NCBI RefSeq assembly: GCF_963678835.1
Contig: NZ_OY787469.1
Location: 3,286,001 to 3,350,000, forward strand
DNA: 64,000 nucleotides
DNA from: an uncultured Desulfuromonas sp.
GTDB lineage: Bacteria > Desulfobacterota > Desulfuromonadia > Desulfuromonadales > Desulfuromonadaceae
Direction of reading: 5' to 3'
In this document: one piece after another, positions 23,084 to 32,348 of the stretch
How the letters are laid out: the number at the start of each line of letters is the position of its first letter
Numbering within the stretch: the stretch's first letter is position 1
Translations under genes and position numbers: made by a program
The notes under the pieces: generated by a model
The model's input: the letters and a program-made list of their open reading frames with translations, nothing else
Databases searched by the model: none
What the model was told of the DNA's origin: nothing

Positions 23084-23179
23084 TCAATCAAGAAGATTGA
23101 GTTTTTTAAGTACGATTTCTGAAACAATCAGTGAGCCGATCACGACGGCGAACCATCCGGCAATCAAAAGAAACGTCAT
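23084..23179 (-). CDS. CydX-like microprotein (31 aa)
   Basis: 31 codons from ATG 23179, with AAGGAG seven bases upstream and 10 bp after the cydB stop. It is one transmembrane helix (TFLLIAGWFAVVIGSLIVSEIVL) with a basic end KKLNLLD. Small single-helix subunits (CydX, CydS, CydY) are needed for the stability of bd oxidases and are normally encoded right after cydB. The sequence is not close to E. coli CydX, so identity is by position, size and topology. Confidence 0.65.
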   Translation of the reverse strand: MTFLLIAGWFAVVIGSLIVSEIVLKKLNLLD

Positions 23180-23189
23180 GGTTTTCTCC

Positions 23190-24326
23190 TTAATATTTTT
23201 CGTCGCTACCTTCAACCAGAATATCTTCTTCAGTCAGCTTACGCTTGTCGAGCAAACTCCATACATACCAGATATAAGCGAGAACAAACGGAATCGCCAG
23301 TGCAATGTAGCTCATCGCCGTCAGGGTATAGTGACTGCTTGAAGCGTTGGCAATCGTCAGACTGCTCTGAAGGTCAAACTTGGAAGGATAGAACGCCGTG
23401 TTGTTGTATCCGGCAATGGAGAACACCGCCAGAACAACCAACACCGTGCCCAAACCGGCAAACCAGATCCCTTTGCGGCTGGCTTTGAAACGTGTGGCGA
23501 CAACACCCCACACCACCAGAACGAGGCCAACCAACAGGAAACCGAGACCATTGACCGGCATGGCCAGCAGATTGTTCAGATACTTGCCTTTTTCCATGAA
23601 GACAGTCCCGGTTGCGGGATCCACCGCGTACCCTTCCATCACCAACAGTTGAATCAGCACATAGAGCAGGAACGGCAGCAACAGCAGCAGATTTTTAAAT
23701 GCCGCATCACGGGTGCGCTCAATCAGCACGTCATGTTCAATGTTGTTATTGAGATACAGAGCGCCGAGAACACGCGCCAGAAACACCATAAAGATGCCGA
23801 AGCTCAGGTTGAACAAGTTGAATGCCGCTTCAATACCACGTCCCGGATGCTCCCAGGTCACAAAGTTATAGTCGCTCAGGCTGAAATTGGAGCCGGTAAA
23901 AAAAGTACCGACAGCAGCACCGATCAGCAGAACACCAACCGTGCCGTTGATAAACAGGAACAACTCATACACCTTGGCACCGAGAAAGTTACCCGGTTTT
24001 TTGCGGTATTCGTAACTAACGGCTTGAACGATGAACGTGAACAGAATCAGCATCCACACCCAGTATGCACCACCGAAGCTGGTGGAGTAAAACAGGGGAA
24101 AGGCCGCGAAAAAAGCACCACCGAACAATACCAGCGTCGTAAAGGTCAGCTCCCACTTCTTGCCAAGAGAGTTGACGACCAGAGATTTTTCCGTTTCGGT
24201 ACGGGCGATGGTCAGAAGCAGTCCCTGACCACCTTGGACAAACATCAGGAAAACAAACAATGCACCGACGACGGCTACCAGCAACCACCACAGTTGTTGC
24301 AATTGTGAAAGATCGAGACTACCCAT
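23190..24326 (-). CDS. cydB: Cytochrome bd oxidase subunit II
   Basis: 378 residues, as in E. coli (379). Eight to nine membrane helices; the N-terminal LQQLWWLLVAVVGALFVFLMFVQGGQGLL with its GGQ turn and the helix with WVWMLILFTFIVQAVSYEYRKKPGN are typical of CydB. It forms the pseudo-symmetric partner of CydA in the quinol-oxidising, high-affinity oxygen reductase, giving an otherwise anaerobic organism a way to remove oxygen. One base separates it from cydA. Confidence 0.95.
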   Translation of the reverse strand: MGSLDLSQLQQLWWLLVAVVGALFVFLMFVQGGQGLLLTIARTETEKSLVVNSLGKKWELTFTTLVLFGGAFFAAFPLFYSTSFGGAYWVWMLILFTFIVQAVSYEYRKKPGNFLGAKVYELFLFINGTVGVLLIGAAVGTFFTGSNFSLSDYNFVTWEHPGRGIEAAFNLFNLSFGIFMVFLARVLGALYLNNNIEHDVLIERTRDAAFKNLLLLLPFLLYVLIQLLVMEGYAVDPATGTVFMEKGKYLNNLLAMPVNGLGFLLVGLVLVVWGVVATRFKASRKGIWFAGLGTVLVVLAVFSIAGYNNTAFYPSKFDLQSSLTIANASSSHYTLTAMSYIALAIPFVLAYIWYVWSLLDKRKLTEEDILVEGSDEKY

Positions 24327-24327
24327 T

Positions 24328-25863
24328 TTATTCTCCCTCCGGTCCGTTTTGGATCTGTCTGGTCATAATCCGTACCTCAGCAATCAACAAGGTCGTGAAA
24401 ATGATCAAGAACATGAAAAAGGTCATTTGTACTGTGGTCGTGGTCAGGTTGGTCCGAGCAATAGACACGGGCAGCAAGCCCTGAATCGCCCACGGTTGAC
24501 GACCAACCTCAGCAACAATCCAGCCAGCCTGTGAGGCCACATAACCGAGAAAGACCGAAAGAACACCGAGACGCAAAAACCATGTCTGCTCGGTGAGATT
24601 CTTTTTGTAGAGAAAAAACAGGATGGCAACAAACAACAGCGGAAACAGGGTGCCAAGAACCACCATTACGTGGAAACTGTAGAAGACCAGAGGAACATTG
24701 GGTACCGCTTCTTCTGCGCTGGTGAGATAACCATAACCAAGGTGTTCCTGATTCTTATTGAACTCCTCCAGAGCGACAGCAGCAGCAACATCATTACCGT
24801 CGTCCTTGGCCTTCTTGTACAGAGCCAGTTGATGGATGGCCTGCTTGCCAAGAACAATTTTCTCATCGGTTCCCATGACACCATGCTCGGCATTGCCGTA
24901 CGCCAGATCATTGACACCGGGAACAAAGCTTCCCAGTTCGCGGTTCGCCAGCAGAGATAACAGGTAAGGAATTTTGATTTCGATCTGGAACGCATCCTGA
25001 TCATCACCCGGTTTTTTCGCCGGATTAACAATACCCAAAGCCACCAGATCCGCGTTGACGTCACCGTCCCACAATCCTTCCATGGCGGCCAGTTTCATCG
25101 GCTGAACCTGAGCTGCAACATAGGCTGATTCATCACCGGTAAAAGCAACAAAGCTGGCGGAAATCACGCCAAAGGTACAGGCCACAGCCAGACTCTTTTT
25201 GGCCATTTCCACATGACGGCCTTTAAGCAGATACCAGCTACAGACGGTGACAACAAACAGGCTCGACAGCAAGAAACCGGAACTTGTCGTATGCACAAAG
25301 TGGCTCATGGATACCGGTGAAAACAACACATCCCAGAAATTTTCCATCTCAAATCGGGCGGTATCCGGGTTGAAGGCCATGCCGACAGGATGTTGCATCC
25401 AACCATTGGCCACCAGAATCCATAGGGCCGACAAGTTGGAACCAATAGCAACCAGCCAGGTTGATAACAGGTGGAATTTTTTAGAAACCCGATTCCAGCC
25501 GAAAAACATGACCGCAAAGAATGTGGTTTCAAGGAAGAAAGCAAAAATACCTTCAGCAGCCAGAGGCGCACCGAAGATATCGCCAACCATCCAGGAGTAG
25601 TTCGACCAGTTGGTGCCGAATTCAAACTCCATGATGATACCGGTGGCAACACCGATGGCAAAGTTGATACCGAACAGCTTCATCCAGAACTTGGTGATAT
25701 TTTTCCACTGCTCGTTACCGGTTTTAACATACAGGGTTTCAAAAAAAGCCAGCAGGAAGGACAGCCCCAGAGTCAGAGGGACAAAGATCCAGTGATACAT
25801 GGCCGTCAGGGCAAATTGTGCCCTGGCCCAATTCAATTGTGACACATCAAGTTGTTCTAGCAC
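24328..25863 (-). CDS. cydA: Cytochrome bd oxidase subunit I
   Basis: 511 residues from a GTG at 25863 (AGGAGG seven bases upstream), giving the usual N-terminus with QLNWARAQFALTAMYHWIFVPLTLGLSF and its heme b595 ligand His. Conserved elements follow: VATGIIMEFEFGTNW, the Q-loop with KIPYLLSLLANRELGSFVPG, and GWIVAEVGRQPWAIQGLLPV. CydA holds the three hemes and the quinol site. The Q-loop is not of the long E. coli type. Transcribed DUF4492-cydA-cydB-cydX. Confidence 0.96.
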   Translation of the reverse strand: MLEQLDVSQLNWARAQFALTAMYHWIFVPLTLGLSFLLAFFETLYVKTGNEQWKNITKFWMKLFGINFAIGVATGIIMEFEFGTNWSNYSWMVGDIFGAPLAAEGIFAFFLETTFFAVMFFGWNRVSKKFHLLSTWLVAIGSNLSALWILVANGWMQHPVGMAFNPDTARFEMENFWDVLFSPVSMSHFVHTTSSGFLLSSLFVVTVCSWYLLKGRHVEMAKKSLAVACTFGVISASFVAFTGDESAYVAAQVQPMKLAAMEGLWDGDVNADLVALGIVNPAKKPGDDQDAFQIEIKIPYLLSLLANRELGSFVPGVNDLAYGNAEHGVMGTDEKIVLGKQAIHQLALYKKAKDDGNDVAAAVALEEFNKNQEHLGYGYLTSAEEAVPNVPLVFYSFHVMVVLGTLFPLLFVAILFFLYKKNLTEQTWFLRLGVLSVFLGYVASQAGWIVAEVGRQPWAIQGLLPVSIARTNLTTTTVQMTFFMFLIIFTTLLIAEVRIMTRQIQNGPEGE

Positions 25864-25882
25864 AGACAACCTCCTTTGAGCG

Positions 25883-26104
25883 TTAGCGTCCCGTGGCAGG
25901 GAGCGCTGCGATATGGTTAAAAACATGATCAGCACGCTGCTGGTCTGTTTCAAAATTCGTATTCAGGTAATCGGGGAAAAACAGGTTCAAAACCGTCAGA
26001 AAGACAAGAAGTTTAAGAAGAATAATCTTCCACAGCGTCTTACCCAGTTTCATGGAACGGAACCCTTCGACATAAAAATTTACGACCGAACGGACTGAGA
26101 CCAT
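25883..26104 (-). CDS. DUF4492 protein of the cyd operon
   Basis: 73 residues. FYVEGFRSMKLGKTLWKIILLKLLVFLTVLNLFFPDYLNTNF matches DUF4492: an amphipathic Y/F-GF--M-LGK-LW start, one membrane helix, then F-P-L-TNF. This small family occurs upstream of cydA in delta- and epsilonproteobacteria and Bacteroidetes; its role in oxidase assembly is unproven. It ends 19 bp before the cydA GTG. Confidence 0.85.
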   Translation of the reverse strand: MVSVRSVVNFYVEGFRSMKLGKTLWKIILLKLLVFLTVLNLFFPDYLNTNFETDQQRADHVFNHIAALPATGR

Positions 26105-26369
26105 TAGACTTCTCCACGGATATGAAACTGATTGAGGGATAAAAACAGCCTAGCGTAATTTTTAACATTTACAGCATCTTGCTGTCGTTTTTGCCGCCAT
26201 GGCAAAGAGGATAAATTTCGTCTTATTTTACAAAGCCCCTTCTTCTTGTCAAGATAAATATTACCAAAAAAGTCTTTTATTTAACGATTAATGCCAATAT
26301 ATAAATAAAAGAATCATATGAGCAAGATCTTATGTTATTGAAAAATAGGATCTTTTTTCTCTGGGCTTT
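26105..26369. other. Divergent AT-rich region, cyd operon / diguanylate cyclase
   Basis: 265 bp, much richer in A and T than its surroundings, holding both promoters. No clear FNR or ArcA site was found by eye. Confidence 0.4.
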
Positions 26370-27851
26370 ATGAAGCGATATCGTATAATGAGTAAATATA
26401 GACTTTTTTTAGAAAGGCCTGTTGTGAAACGCACCTGCTTTTTTGGATTTCTGAGTATCATCCTGGCTCTGTCGTTTATCGGCAGCAATATTTATTCGGC
26501 ACGACAGGTCGCCATCCGCGAAGCCGATGCCGACACAACAGGTCTGGTGCGTTTTCTGGCCATGGATATTGAACGGATGTTTTACGGTGTCGAGCAGATG
26601 TTTGTCGGCCTCGACAACCTGCTGATCAGCAACGATAAAACGCATCTGGACGGAATCAACGATGTTCTGCTGAGACTCAAAGCCAACAACAGCTACCTGA
26701 TGGATCTGCTTATCGTTGCGCCATCAGGAAAAATCGTCAACTGGAGCGGTCCGGGAACGCCTCCGGACATCACGGATCGTGAGTACCTGCGCTACCACTT
26801 TAACCACAAAAACAGCTCGTTTTACATCGGCAAACCGCAACAGTCAAAAGTTCACAATCAGCAGTGGTTTTTTGGTTTCAGTAAAGCGGACCGGGATCAA
26901 TCCGGCCAGTTGCAGCGCATACTGGTTGCCATTATCGACATTGAGCATCTTTATCGCCGCTATCAAAACCTCAACCTGCCGGAAGATATGATCATGACCA
27001 TTTCCTCCGAGGATGGCACGATCTATACCCGGATCCCTGGCCATGAGTGGGTGGTCGGCCAAAATTTCCCAGATGGCATTAAATTGCTGTGTAATCTGAA
27101 AAAAAACAAGATATTCCACGGCGCTTCACCGGTTAATGGCGAGCGTTTATTCGCCAGCCTTGAACGGGTCGGTGACACGTCAATGGTTGCTGCCGTTTCC
27201 GTCAAAGAGGACGATGTTTTTGCTGACTGGCGACGCCACAGCCTTTTAATGGGGGGCTTCGGCCTTGCGGTTGGAGGCATTTTATTCACCCTGTCGATCC
27301 TGACGGTTCGTTCACAACAGGAACAATTCCGCATCCAACAACAACTTCAACAGCAAGCCACCACAGACCCACTGACAGGGATTGCCAACCGTCGCTACGC
27401 CCTGGAACAGGCGGCCCTGGAAATAAAACGCAATCAACGTGCGGAAACACCGTTTTCCGTAGTAATGATGGATATTGACCACTTTAAAAAAGTCAATGAC
27501 ACCTATGGCCATCATGTGGGTGATCAGGTTTTGATGGAGGTTGCCCAAACCTGCCGCAACCACTGCCGAGAATCGGATCTGGTCAGTCGCTTTGGTGGAG
27601 AGGAGTTTCTGATTCTTCTGCCGTCGACAAACCTCAATGGGGCGCAAACCCATGCTGAGAAAATCCGTCAGGCCATAGAAGCTCTATCGTTTCCCACTGC
27701 TGAGGGCAACATTTCGGTCACCGCCAGTTTTGGCGTCAGCCAATGGCAGGCTGAAACAAAAATCGACCGCGTAGTCTCTCGTGCGGATGCCGCTCTCTAC
27801 CAAGCCAAACATGATGGTCGTAACTGCGTTCGCTTACAAAAGAATGGTTAA
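26370..27851 (+). CDS. Membrane diguanylate cyclase with periplasmic dCache-like sensor
   Basis: 493 residues. One membrane helix near 25-45, a periplasmic sensor of about 260 residues (DLLIVAPSGKIVNWSGPGTPPDITDREYLRYH and FFGFSKADRD are Cache-like), a second helix near 305 (LLMGGFGLAVGGILFTLSIL), then a GGDEF domain: DPLTGIANRR, MDIDHFKKVNDTYGH, and active-site RFGGEEF. It makes cyclic di-GMP from two GTP. No RxxD inhibitory site is evident upstream of GGEEF. Start uncertain: 26370, 26388 and a GTG near 26424 are in frame. Confidence 0.9.
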   Translation: MKRYRIMSKYRLFLERPVVKRTCFFGFLSIILALSFIGSNIYSARQVAIREADADTTGLVRFLAMDIERMFYGVEQMFVGLDNLLISNDKTHLDGINDVLLRLKANNSYLMDLLIVAPSGKIVNWSGPGTPPDITDREYLRYHFNHKNSSFYIGKPQQSKVHNQQWFFGFSKADRDQSGQLQRILVAIIDIEHLYRRYQNLNLPEDMIMTISSEDGTIYTRIPGHEWVVGQNFPDGIKLLCNLKKNKIFHGASPVNGERLFASLERVGDTSMVAAVSVKEDDVFADWRRHSLLMGGFGLAVGGILFTLSILTVRSQQEQFRIQQQLQQQATTDPLTGIANRRYALEQAALEIKRNQRAETPFSVVMMDIDHFKKVNDTYGHHVGDQVLMEVAQTCRNHCRESDLVSRFGGEEFLILLPSTNLNGAQTHAEKIRQAIEALSFPTAEGNISVTASFGVSQWQAETKIDRVVSRADAALYQAKHDGRNCVRLQKNG

Positions 27852-27875
27852 CCGCCATTCTCTTATATCAGCGGA

Positions 27876-27930
27876 TGTCTGACAGGATATTGAAAAAAGC
27901 CCCATTCGAGGGTTCTTCAACCGTCGGCTA
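27876..27930. repeat. Hairpin with family B-like end
   Basis: GGATATTGAAAAAAGCCCC and GGGTTCTTCAACCGTC resemble the right end of a family B element. Lying after two converging genes, it may serve as a terminator for both. Confidence 0.45.
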
Positions 27931-28986
27931 ATACGAAGGATGCGGCGTTTTAGGGGTGGATGCCGGCAAAGAGGGCAACGTCATTGTGGGACGGGTACCC
28001 GTCAGGCTGTCCATGAACACCACAAGGGAATCAACCTGTTGCCGGGTCAATTTCTTATCCAGCTGAACCCAGGCCATTACCTCCACGGTCTCCTCAAGGG
28101 TCCAGGCACTGCCGGAATGAAAATAAGGGGCGGTCAGCGCCACATTACGCAACGTCGGCACTTTGAACACATAGTCCTCGCGGATTGTTGTTATGACCTG
28201 GCAGCGACCACGATCGTTTTCAGGACGATAACGTTGCTCAGGCTCATGCTTGACCCCAAAACGGTAATAGCTGTTACCGCCGAGGTTGGTACTCATGTGA
28301 CACTGCGTACAGCCCAGGGCGATAAATTGGCGCAATCCCGTCTTCTGCACGTCGGTCAGCGCCGACAGTTGCCCTTGCAGATAGCGATCAAACGGCGCAT
28401 CCGGGGTCAGCAACGTTGCAACAAAAGCAGCCAGGGCATGACGCGTGGTGGCAAAACAGATCGGATTGTTCCGGTCGGGAAAAGCCCGGCTAAACCATTG
28501 CACATAATCGGGCATGCTCGACAGGACATCACAGATCATGGGATCAGTACTGGCCATCTCCACCGGGCTGGTCATCGGTGCCCCGGCCTGCTCGATCAGA
28601 TCACGCGCCCGACCATCCCAGAACTGGGCAATCTGCAGCACGGAATTGAAAACCGTCGGCGCATTACGCGGACCGGTCTGCCAACCATGCCCCACGGACA
28701 CCGACCGACCATCGTCGCCACCAAGCGACAGATTATGACACGAATGGCAACTGACTGTCTGGCTCAGCGATAAACGGGGATCAAAAAATAATCGCTGCCC
28801 CAAAGCCACTTTCTCCTCAAAATGGTCCACCAGCTCCTGGCGCGGCACCTGATCAGGAATCACATCAAAATAGAAGCGAGCCTGATCCTGCAAGGAGGAC
28901 CCCGACTCAGTTTGAGCGAACACCGCATTCCCACTCAAAACAACGCCAGAGACCACGAGACAAAGGATGGTTTTAATAACGGGCAT
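27928..28986 (-). CDS. Di-heme cytochrome c peroxidase (MauG/CcpA family)
   Basis: 352 residues from ATG 28986 (AAGGAGG eleven bases upstream). A signal peptide ends at VFAQ. Two heme sites: SCHSCHN (residues ~85) and GCTQCHM (~235). The conserved FFDPRLS, RNAPTVFNS...FWDGRA and KVPTLRNVALTAPYFHSG are diagnostic. It reduces H2O2 in the periplasm using cytochrome electrons. Overlaps the TsdA-like gene by 14 bp, so the two form an operon. Confidence 0.92.
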   Translation of the reverse strand: MPVIKTILCLVVSGVVLSGNAVFAQTESGSSLQDQARFYFDVIPDQVPRQELVDHFEEKVALGQRLFFDPRLSLSQTVSCHSCHNLSLGGDDGRSVSVGHGWQTGPRNAPTVFNSVLQIAQFWDGRARDLIEQAGAPMTSPVEMASTDPMICDVLSSMPDYVQWFSRAFPDRNNPICFATTRHALAAFVATLLTPDAPFDRYLQGQLSALTDVQKTGLRQFIALGCTQCHMSTNLGGNSYYRFGVKHEPEQRYRPENDRGRCQVITTIREDYVFKVPTLRNVALTAPYFHSGSAWTLEETVEVMAWVQLDKKLTRQQVDSLVVFMDSLTGTRPTMTLPSLPASTPKTPHPSY

Positions 28987-29797
28987 CGCTTGGTTTTCCT
29001 CCTTCAGGCCAATCATGAACTTTCGGCGGATAATCCTCCCGCGGCTGATGGATGACAAAATCAGCAAGATCATAGGCTTGCTGAATGGTCAGAATCCCCC
29101 CGGAAGAAAACGGCATATTGCGCTGAATAAACGCAGCGGCTTTGTGTAACCGCGCCATCCCGGCGGCAATGTTAAAGGAATCTTTGCCCCACAAAGGGGG
29201 AAAACCGTAAGGATAGCGCTGAGGGGTCTCATCAAGGCGTCCCTGCCCCTCTTTGCCGTGACAAACGGCACAGCGCTGCACAAACAACTGCTCACCGCGC
29301 TGGCGGTCTGCGGGCGGCATTTCAGCCAAACGGGGCAAGCCCCACCCTTCGAGTCGATACCCCTCTGATATCCCTTCAGACAGCCAGGTCATATAGGCAA
29401 CAATCGCCTGCATCGGTTCGCTGTCCACTGCCGGAGCCTCACTGTTAAGACTGCGGCGAAAACACCCCTGAATCCGTTGCGGCAACGACACATCACCGGC
29501 AGAACGACGACTATAGCGGGGATAACGGCTCGTCACCCCGACCCAAGGTGCGGCATAGGCGACAGTCCCGGCCTTGAGATGACAATTGCTGCAACGCAGA
29601 CGGCTGTGAACAAGATCGGGAAGTTGACGCGGAGTATCGGTGAGAATCAAAAGACCACGGCGAATCAGATCGCCATCGGGACCGGCGGGAATTGAGTTTT
29701 CTTCAGGAGCAGCAAAGGGAAGAGGTTCCGCTTCGGCCCAGACCATGGACAACGAAGCCATAACCAGACAACAGGCGAGGATAAAAGCTCGGGGCAT
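28973..29797 (-). CDS. TsdA-like di-heme c-type cytochrome
   Basis: 274 residues from ATG 29797, with a signal peptide (AFILACCLVMASLSMVWA). Heme sites CSNCH (~70) and CAVCH (~180). The pattern TSRYPRYSRR, then LPQRIQGCFRRSLN, later GFPPLWGKDSFN-AAGMARL and FIQRNMPF, is that of thiosulfate dehydrogenases/tetrathionate reductases (TsdA); the Cys of QGCFRRS corresponds to the unusual heme ligand there. Proposed role: interconversion of thiosulfate and tetrathionate, or another sulfur compound, in the periplasm. Pairing with a peroxidase gene is unusual. Confidence 0.75.
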   Translation of the reverse strand: MPRAFILACCLVMASLSMVWAEAEPLPFAAPEENSIPAGPDGDLIRRGLLILTDTPRQLPDLVHSRLRCSNCHLKAGTVAYAAPWVGVTSRYPRYSRRSAGDVSLPQRIQGCFRRSLNSEAPAVDSEPMQAIVAYMTWLSEGISEGYRLEGWGLPRLAEMPPADRQRGEQLFVQRCAVCHGKEGQGRLDETPQRYPYGFPPLWGKDSFNIAAGMARLHKAAAFIQRNMPFSSGGILTIQQAYDLADFVIHQPREDYPPKVHDWPEGGKPSDARY

Positions 29798-29849
29798 AGG
29801 CAGGCGCTCCACTTAAAAAGAGGAAAAGGTGTCCTCCAAGTGTAGCGTT

Positions 29850-31004
29850 TTATAACGTAGAATCAACCTGTTTGAAGCGATCGACAGCCATGGGAATCTG
29901 TTCAAGGCGGACATTGCCAAAAGCCAGACGCAGATACCCTTCCAGTCCTGGACCAAACACCTCACCCGGCAAGCAGGCGACATGAGCATGATCCACCAAT
30001 CGCCGCGCCGCCTGACGTCCCGACATCTGCGGCCAGGGATGACGCACCCAGGCGAAAAAGGCGCCACTGGCACAGAGGTCAAAGGCGTTCTGCTCCGCAA
30101 ACAGCCGACAGAACAGATCATGGCGTTGTTGCATCGTATGATTGTTCTCGGCCACCCAGTCATCCAGGTTGTCACAACCATAGGCCACGGCATATTGCGT
30201 GACCCGTGGTTGGCAGACCACCATGCTGTCCTGCACCTTTAAAGCCTGACGAATCAGCGATTCATCAGCCACCAGACACCCGGCACGATAACCGGTCAGA
30301 GCAAAGGTTTTGCCGAACGAGGCAAAATGGATCAGGTTCTGCGGCCAATCGGAACGTGAAAACAACGTATGTGGCGCTTGTCCCGACGGCACAAAGGCAT
30401 GGTAGGTTTCATCGAGCACCAGAGCAATATCGTGCCGGCAGGCCAGTTCGTACAATGCATCGATTTTTTTCGGACTGAGAATCGCCCCAGTCGGATTGCT
30501 CGGCGTGACCATGAGGATTGCCCGGGTCCGTGCATTGACGGCCTCTGCAAACGCTTCAGGTTCGGCATCAAAAGGAACATAGCGCGGCACGACCCCCAAC
30601 GCTTCCATGCCCATGGGATGATCAAAATAGGCCGGCAGTTGAACAATCACTTCATCCCCGGCCTCGCACAGCAACAGCAGAGCAAGCCAGAACGCCTGAC
30701 TGGCGCCAATGGTCAAACACAACTGCGCCGGTGTCGGTCCGTGCCCATAGCGACGCTGATACCAGCGGCTGACACTTTCGCGCGTTTCAAGTAAGCCCTC
30801 ATCCGGTGAATAGACAGCACATTCCGCTGTGCCCATACGTTGCTGAACATGAGCGACAAGGTCATCATGCGGCGGATAATCGGGAATCGCCTGACACAGA
30901 TCGACCAGTGGCTTGTCCGCTGGAAAATCACGACCAGCCAGCCACCCTTTCACCTCGGTGATCGGTGGAAACGTCACAGCATCAAGGCGAGAGGACCGCT
31001 TCAT
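29850..31004 (-). CDS. PLP-dependent class I/II aminotransferase
   Basis: 384 residues, start ATG 31004 joined to the stop of the peptidase gene (TGATG). Fold-type I features: cofactor-binding GASQAFWLAL, SNPTGAILS, DETYHAF, and the PLP lysine in SFGKTFALTGYRAG; a late R in YLRLAFGN binds the substrate carboxylate. Substrate cannot be assigned; amino-acid transaminases of this kind act in amino-acid breakdown or synthesis. Operon with the M20 peptidase suggests peptide/amino-acid use. Confidence 0.85.
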   Translation of the reverse strand: MKRSSRLDAVTFPPITEVKGWLAGRDFPADKPLVDLCQAIPDYPPHDDLVAHVQQRMGTAECAVYSPDEGLLETRESVSRWYQRRYGHGPTPAQLCLTIGASQAFWLALLLLCEAGDEVIVQLPAYFDHPMGMEALGVVPRYVPFDAEPEAFAEAVNARTRAILMVTPSNPTGAILSPKKIDALYELACRHDIALVLDETYHAFVPSGQAPHTLFSRSDWPQNLIHFASFGKTFALTGYRAGCLVADESLIRQALKVQDSMVVCQPRVTQYAVAYGCDNLDDWVAENNHTMQQRHDLFCRLFAEQNAFDLCASGAFFAWVRHPWPQMSGRQAARRLVDHAHVACLPGEVFGPGLEGYLRLAFGNVRLEQIPMAVDRFKQVDSTL

Positions 31005-32149
31005 CACACTTCTGCCATGTCTTGGACAAACGCCACGACCAGATCTGCCACGCTCACCAGATCATCGACGAGGACAAACTCATTGACCGAGTGCACCTTC
31101 TGCATGCCACTGGCCAAATTAACAGTCTGAATACCGTATTGATTGAACAGGTTGGCATCGCTGCCTCCCCCTGAGCTGCCCGCTTCCAGCGGTTGGCCGA
31201 GTCGTTCTGCGGCCGCACACAGGCGCCGCAACACCGGTGCATCAGTCGGAACATCCATCAACGGATAATCGGCCATCACTTCTGTAGTCAACTGCGCTTG
31301 GGTCGATTCACCGTGGATCTCCACCACACTGGCATCGGCCGCCTGACGCAGACAATCGATCATATGCTCGGTCTGTTGTTGCAACGCCTGCTCATCGAAG
31401 CTGCGCGCTTCACCAAGCAACTGAACATGGCGCGGTACGATATTGGTCGCCTGACCGCCCTGGATGATGCCGATATTGGCCGTGGTCTGCTCGTCAATGC
31501 GCCCCAGTTTCATGGCCGAGATCGCCTTGGCCGCCACCTGGATAGCTGAAATGCCGTGCTCCGGGTCGAGACCGGCATGAGACTCCACCCCTTCAATAAG
31601 AAAACGCAGCTTGTTGGCACAGGGCGCTTTGTAGGCAACCGTACCGACACCGGAGGTATCCAACACCAATCCGAAGCGTGCGCTGAGCTGTGACACATCG
31701 AGATGCTTGGCGCCAAGCAGGCCAACCTCTTCACACACCGTGATCACCACTTCCAGCGGCGGATGGGGCAGATTCTGTTCCTTGAGAACACAGATTGCTT
31801 CAATAACCTCGGCAATGCCCGACTTATCGTCGGCCCCGAGAACAGTCTCACCGGCACTGCGAAACACACCGTTTTCAAGCACCGGCTGCACCCCGTCTGC
31901 CGGCGATACGGTATCCATGTGCGCAGACAATAACAACGGAGGTGCCGACGACTGATGCGCAGCAAAACGGACAATCAGATTACCCGCCTCACCGCCAATG
32001 GCGCCAGCCGTTTCATCCATCTCCACCTCGGCGCCCAATTCGCGAAAGCGCTGAGCCAGATAATCCGCAATTTCCGCTTCGTGGAACGACGGACTGCAGA
32101 TAGAAGCCAGACGAAAAAACTCATCACTGATACGCTGTCGATTGATCAT
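31004..32149 (-). CDS. M20 family metallopeptidase (PepT-like)
   Basis: 381 residues from ATG 32149 (a GTG two codons earlier is possible). Metal and catalytic motifs: LSAHMDTVSP, GADDKSGIAEV, CEEVGLLGA, LDTSG and a late GSGGGSDANLFN; the order is that of PepT-type aminopeptidases with an inserted dimerisation domain around AGLDPEHGISAIQVAA. It should remove N-terminal residues from short peptides in the cytosol using two zinc ions. Confidence 0.88.
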   Translation of the reverse strand: MINRQRISDEFFRLASICSPSFHEAEIADYLAQRFRELGAEVEMDETAGAIGGEAGNLIVRFAAHQSSAPPLLLSAHMDTVSPADGVQPVLENGVFRSAGETVLGADDKSGIAEVIEAICVLKEQNLPHPPLEVVITVCEEVGLLGAKHLDVSQLSARFGLVLDTSGVGTVAYKAPCANKLRFLIEGVESHAGLDPEHGISAIQVAAKAISAMKLGRIDEQTTANIGIIQGGQATNIVPRHVQLLGEARSFDEQALQQQTEHMIDCLRQAADASVVEIHGESTQAQLTTEVMADYPLMDVPTDAPVLRRLCAAAERLGQPLEAGSSGGGSDANLFNQYGIQTVNLASGMQKVHSVNEFVLVDDLVSVADLVVAFVQDMAEV

Positions 32150-32348
32150 ATCCACTCTTTCCCTAACCTGCTCTCAACCAGAGCAGAGCCATAAACTCCA
32201 TTAACCAGCCCCCTCACCCACAAGCCATTTCCACATGGGACGATCCTCATGGACAACTTCTGGACACCCGTAAACCAAAACTGCTATCTTTAGCCGATTC
32301 ATTGATCACAACCACTTACACAGATCAACAGGACGGATACTTATACCC

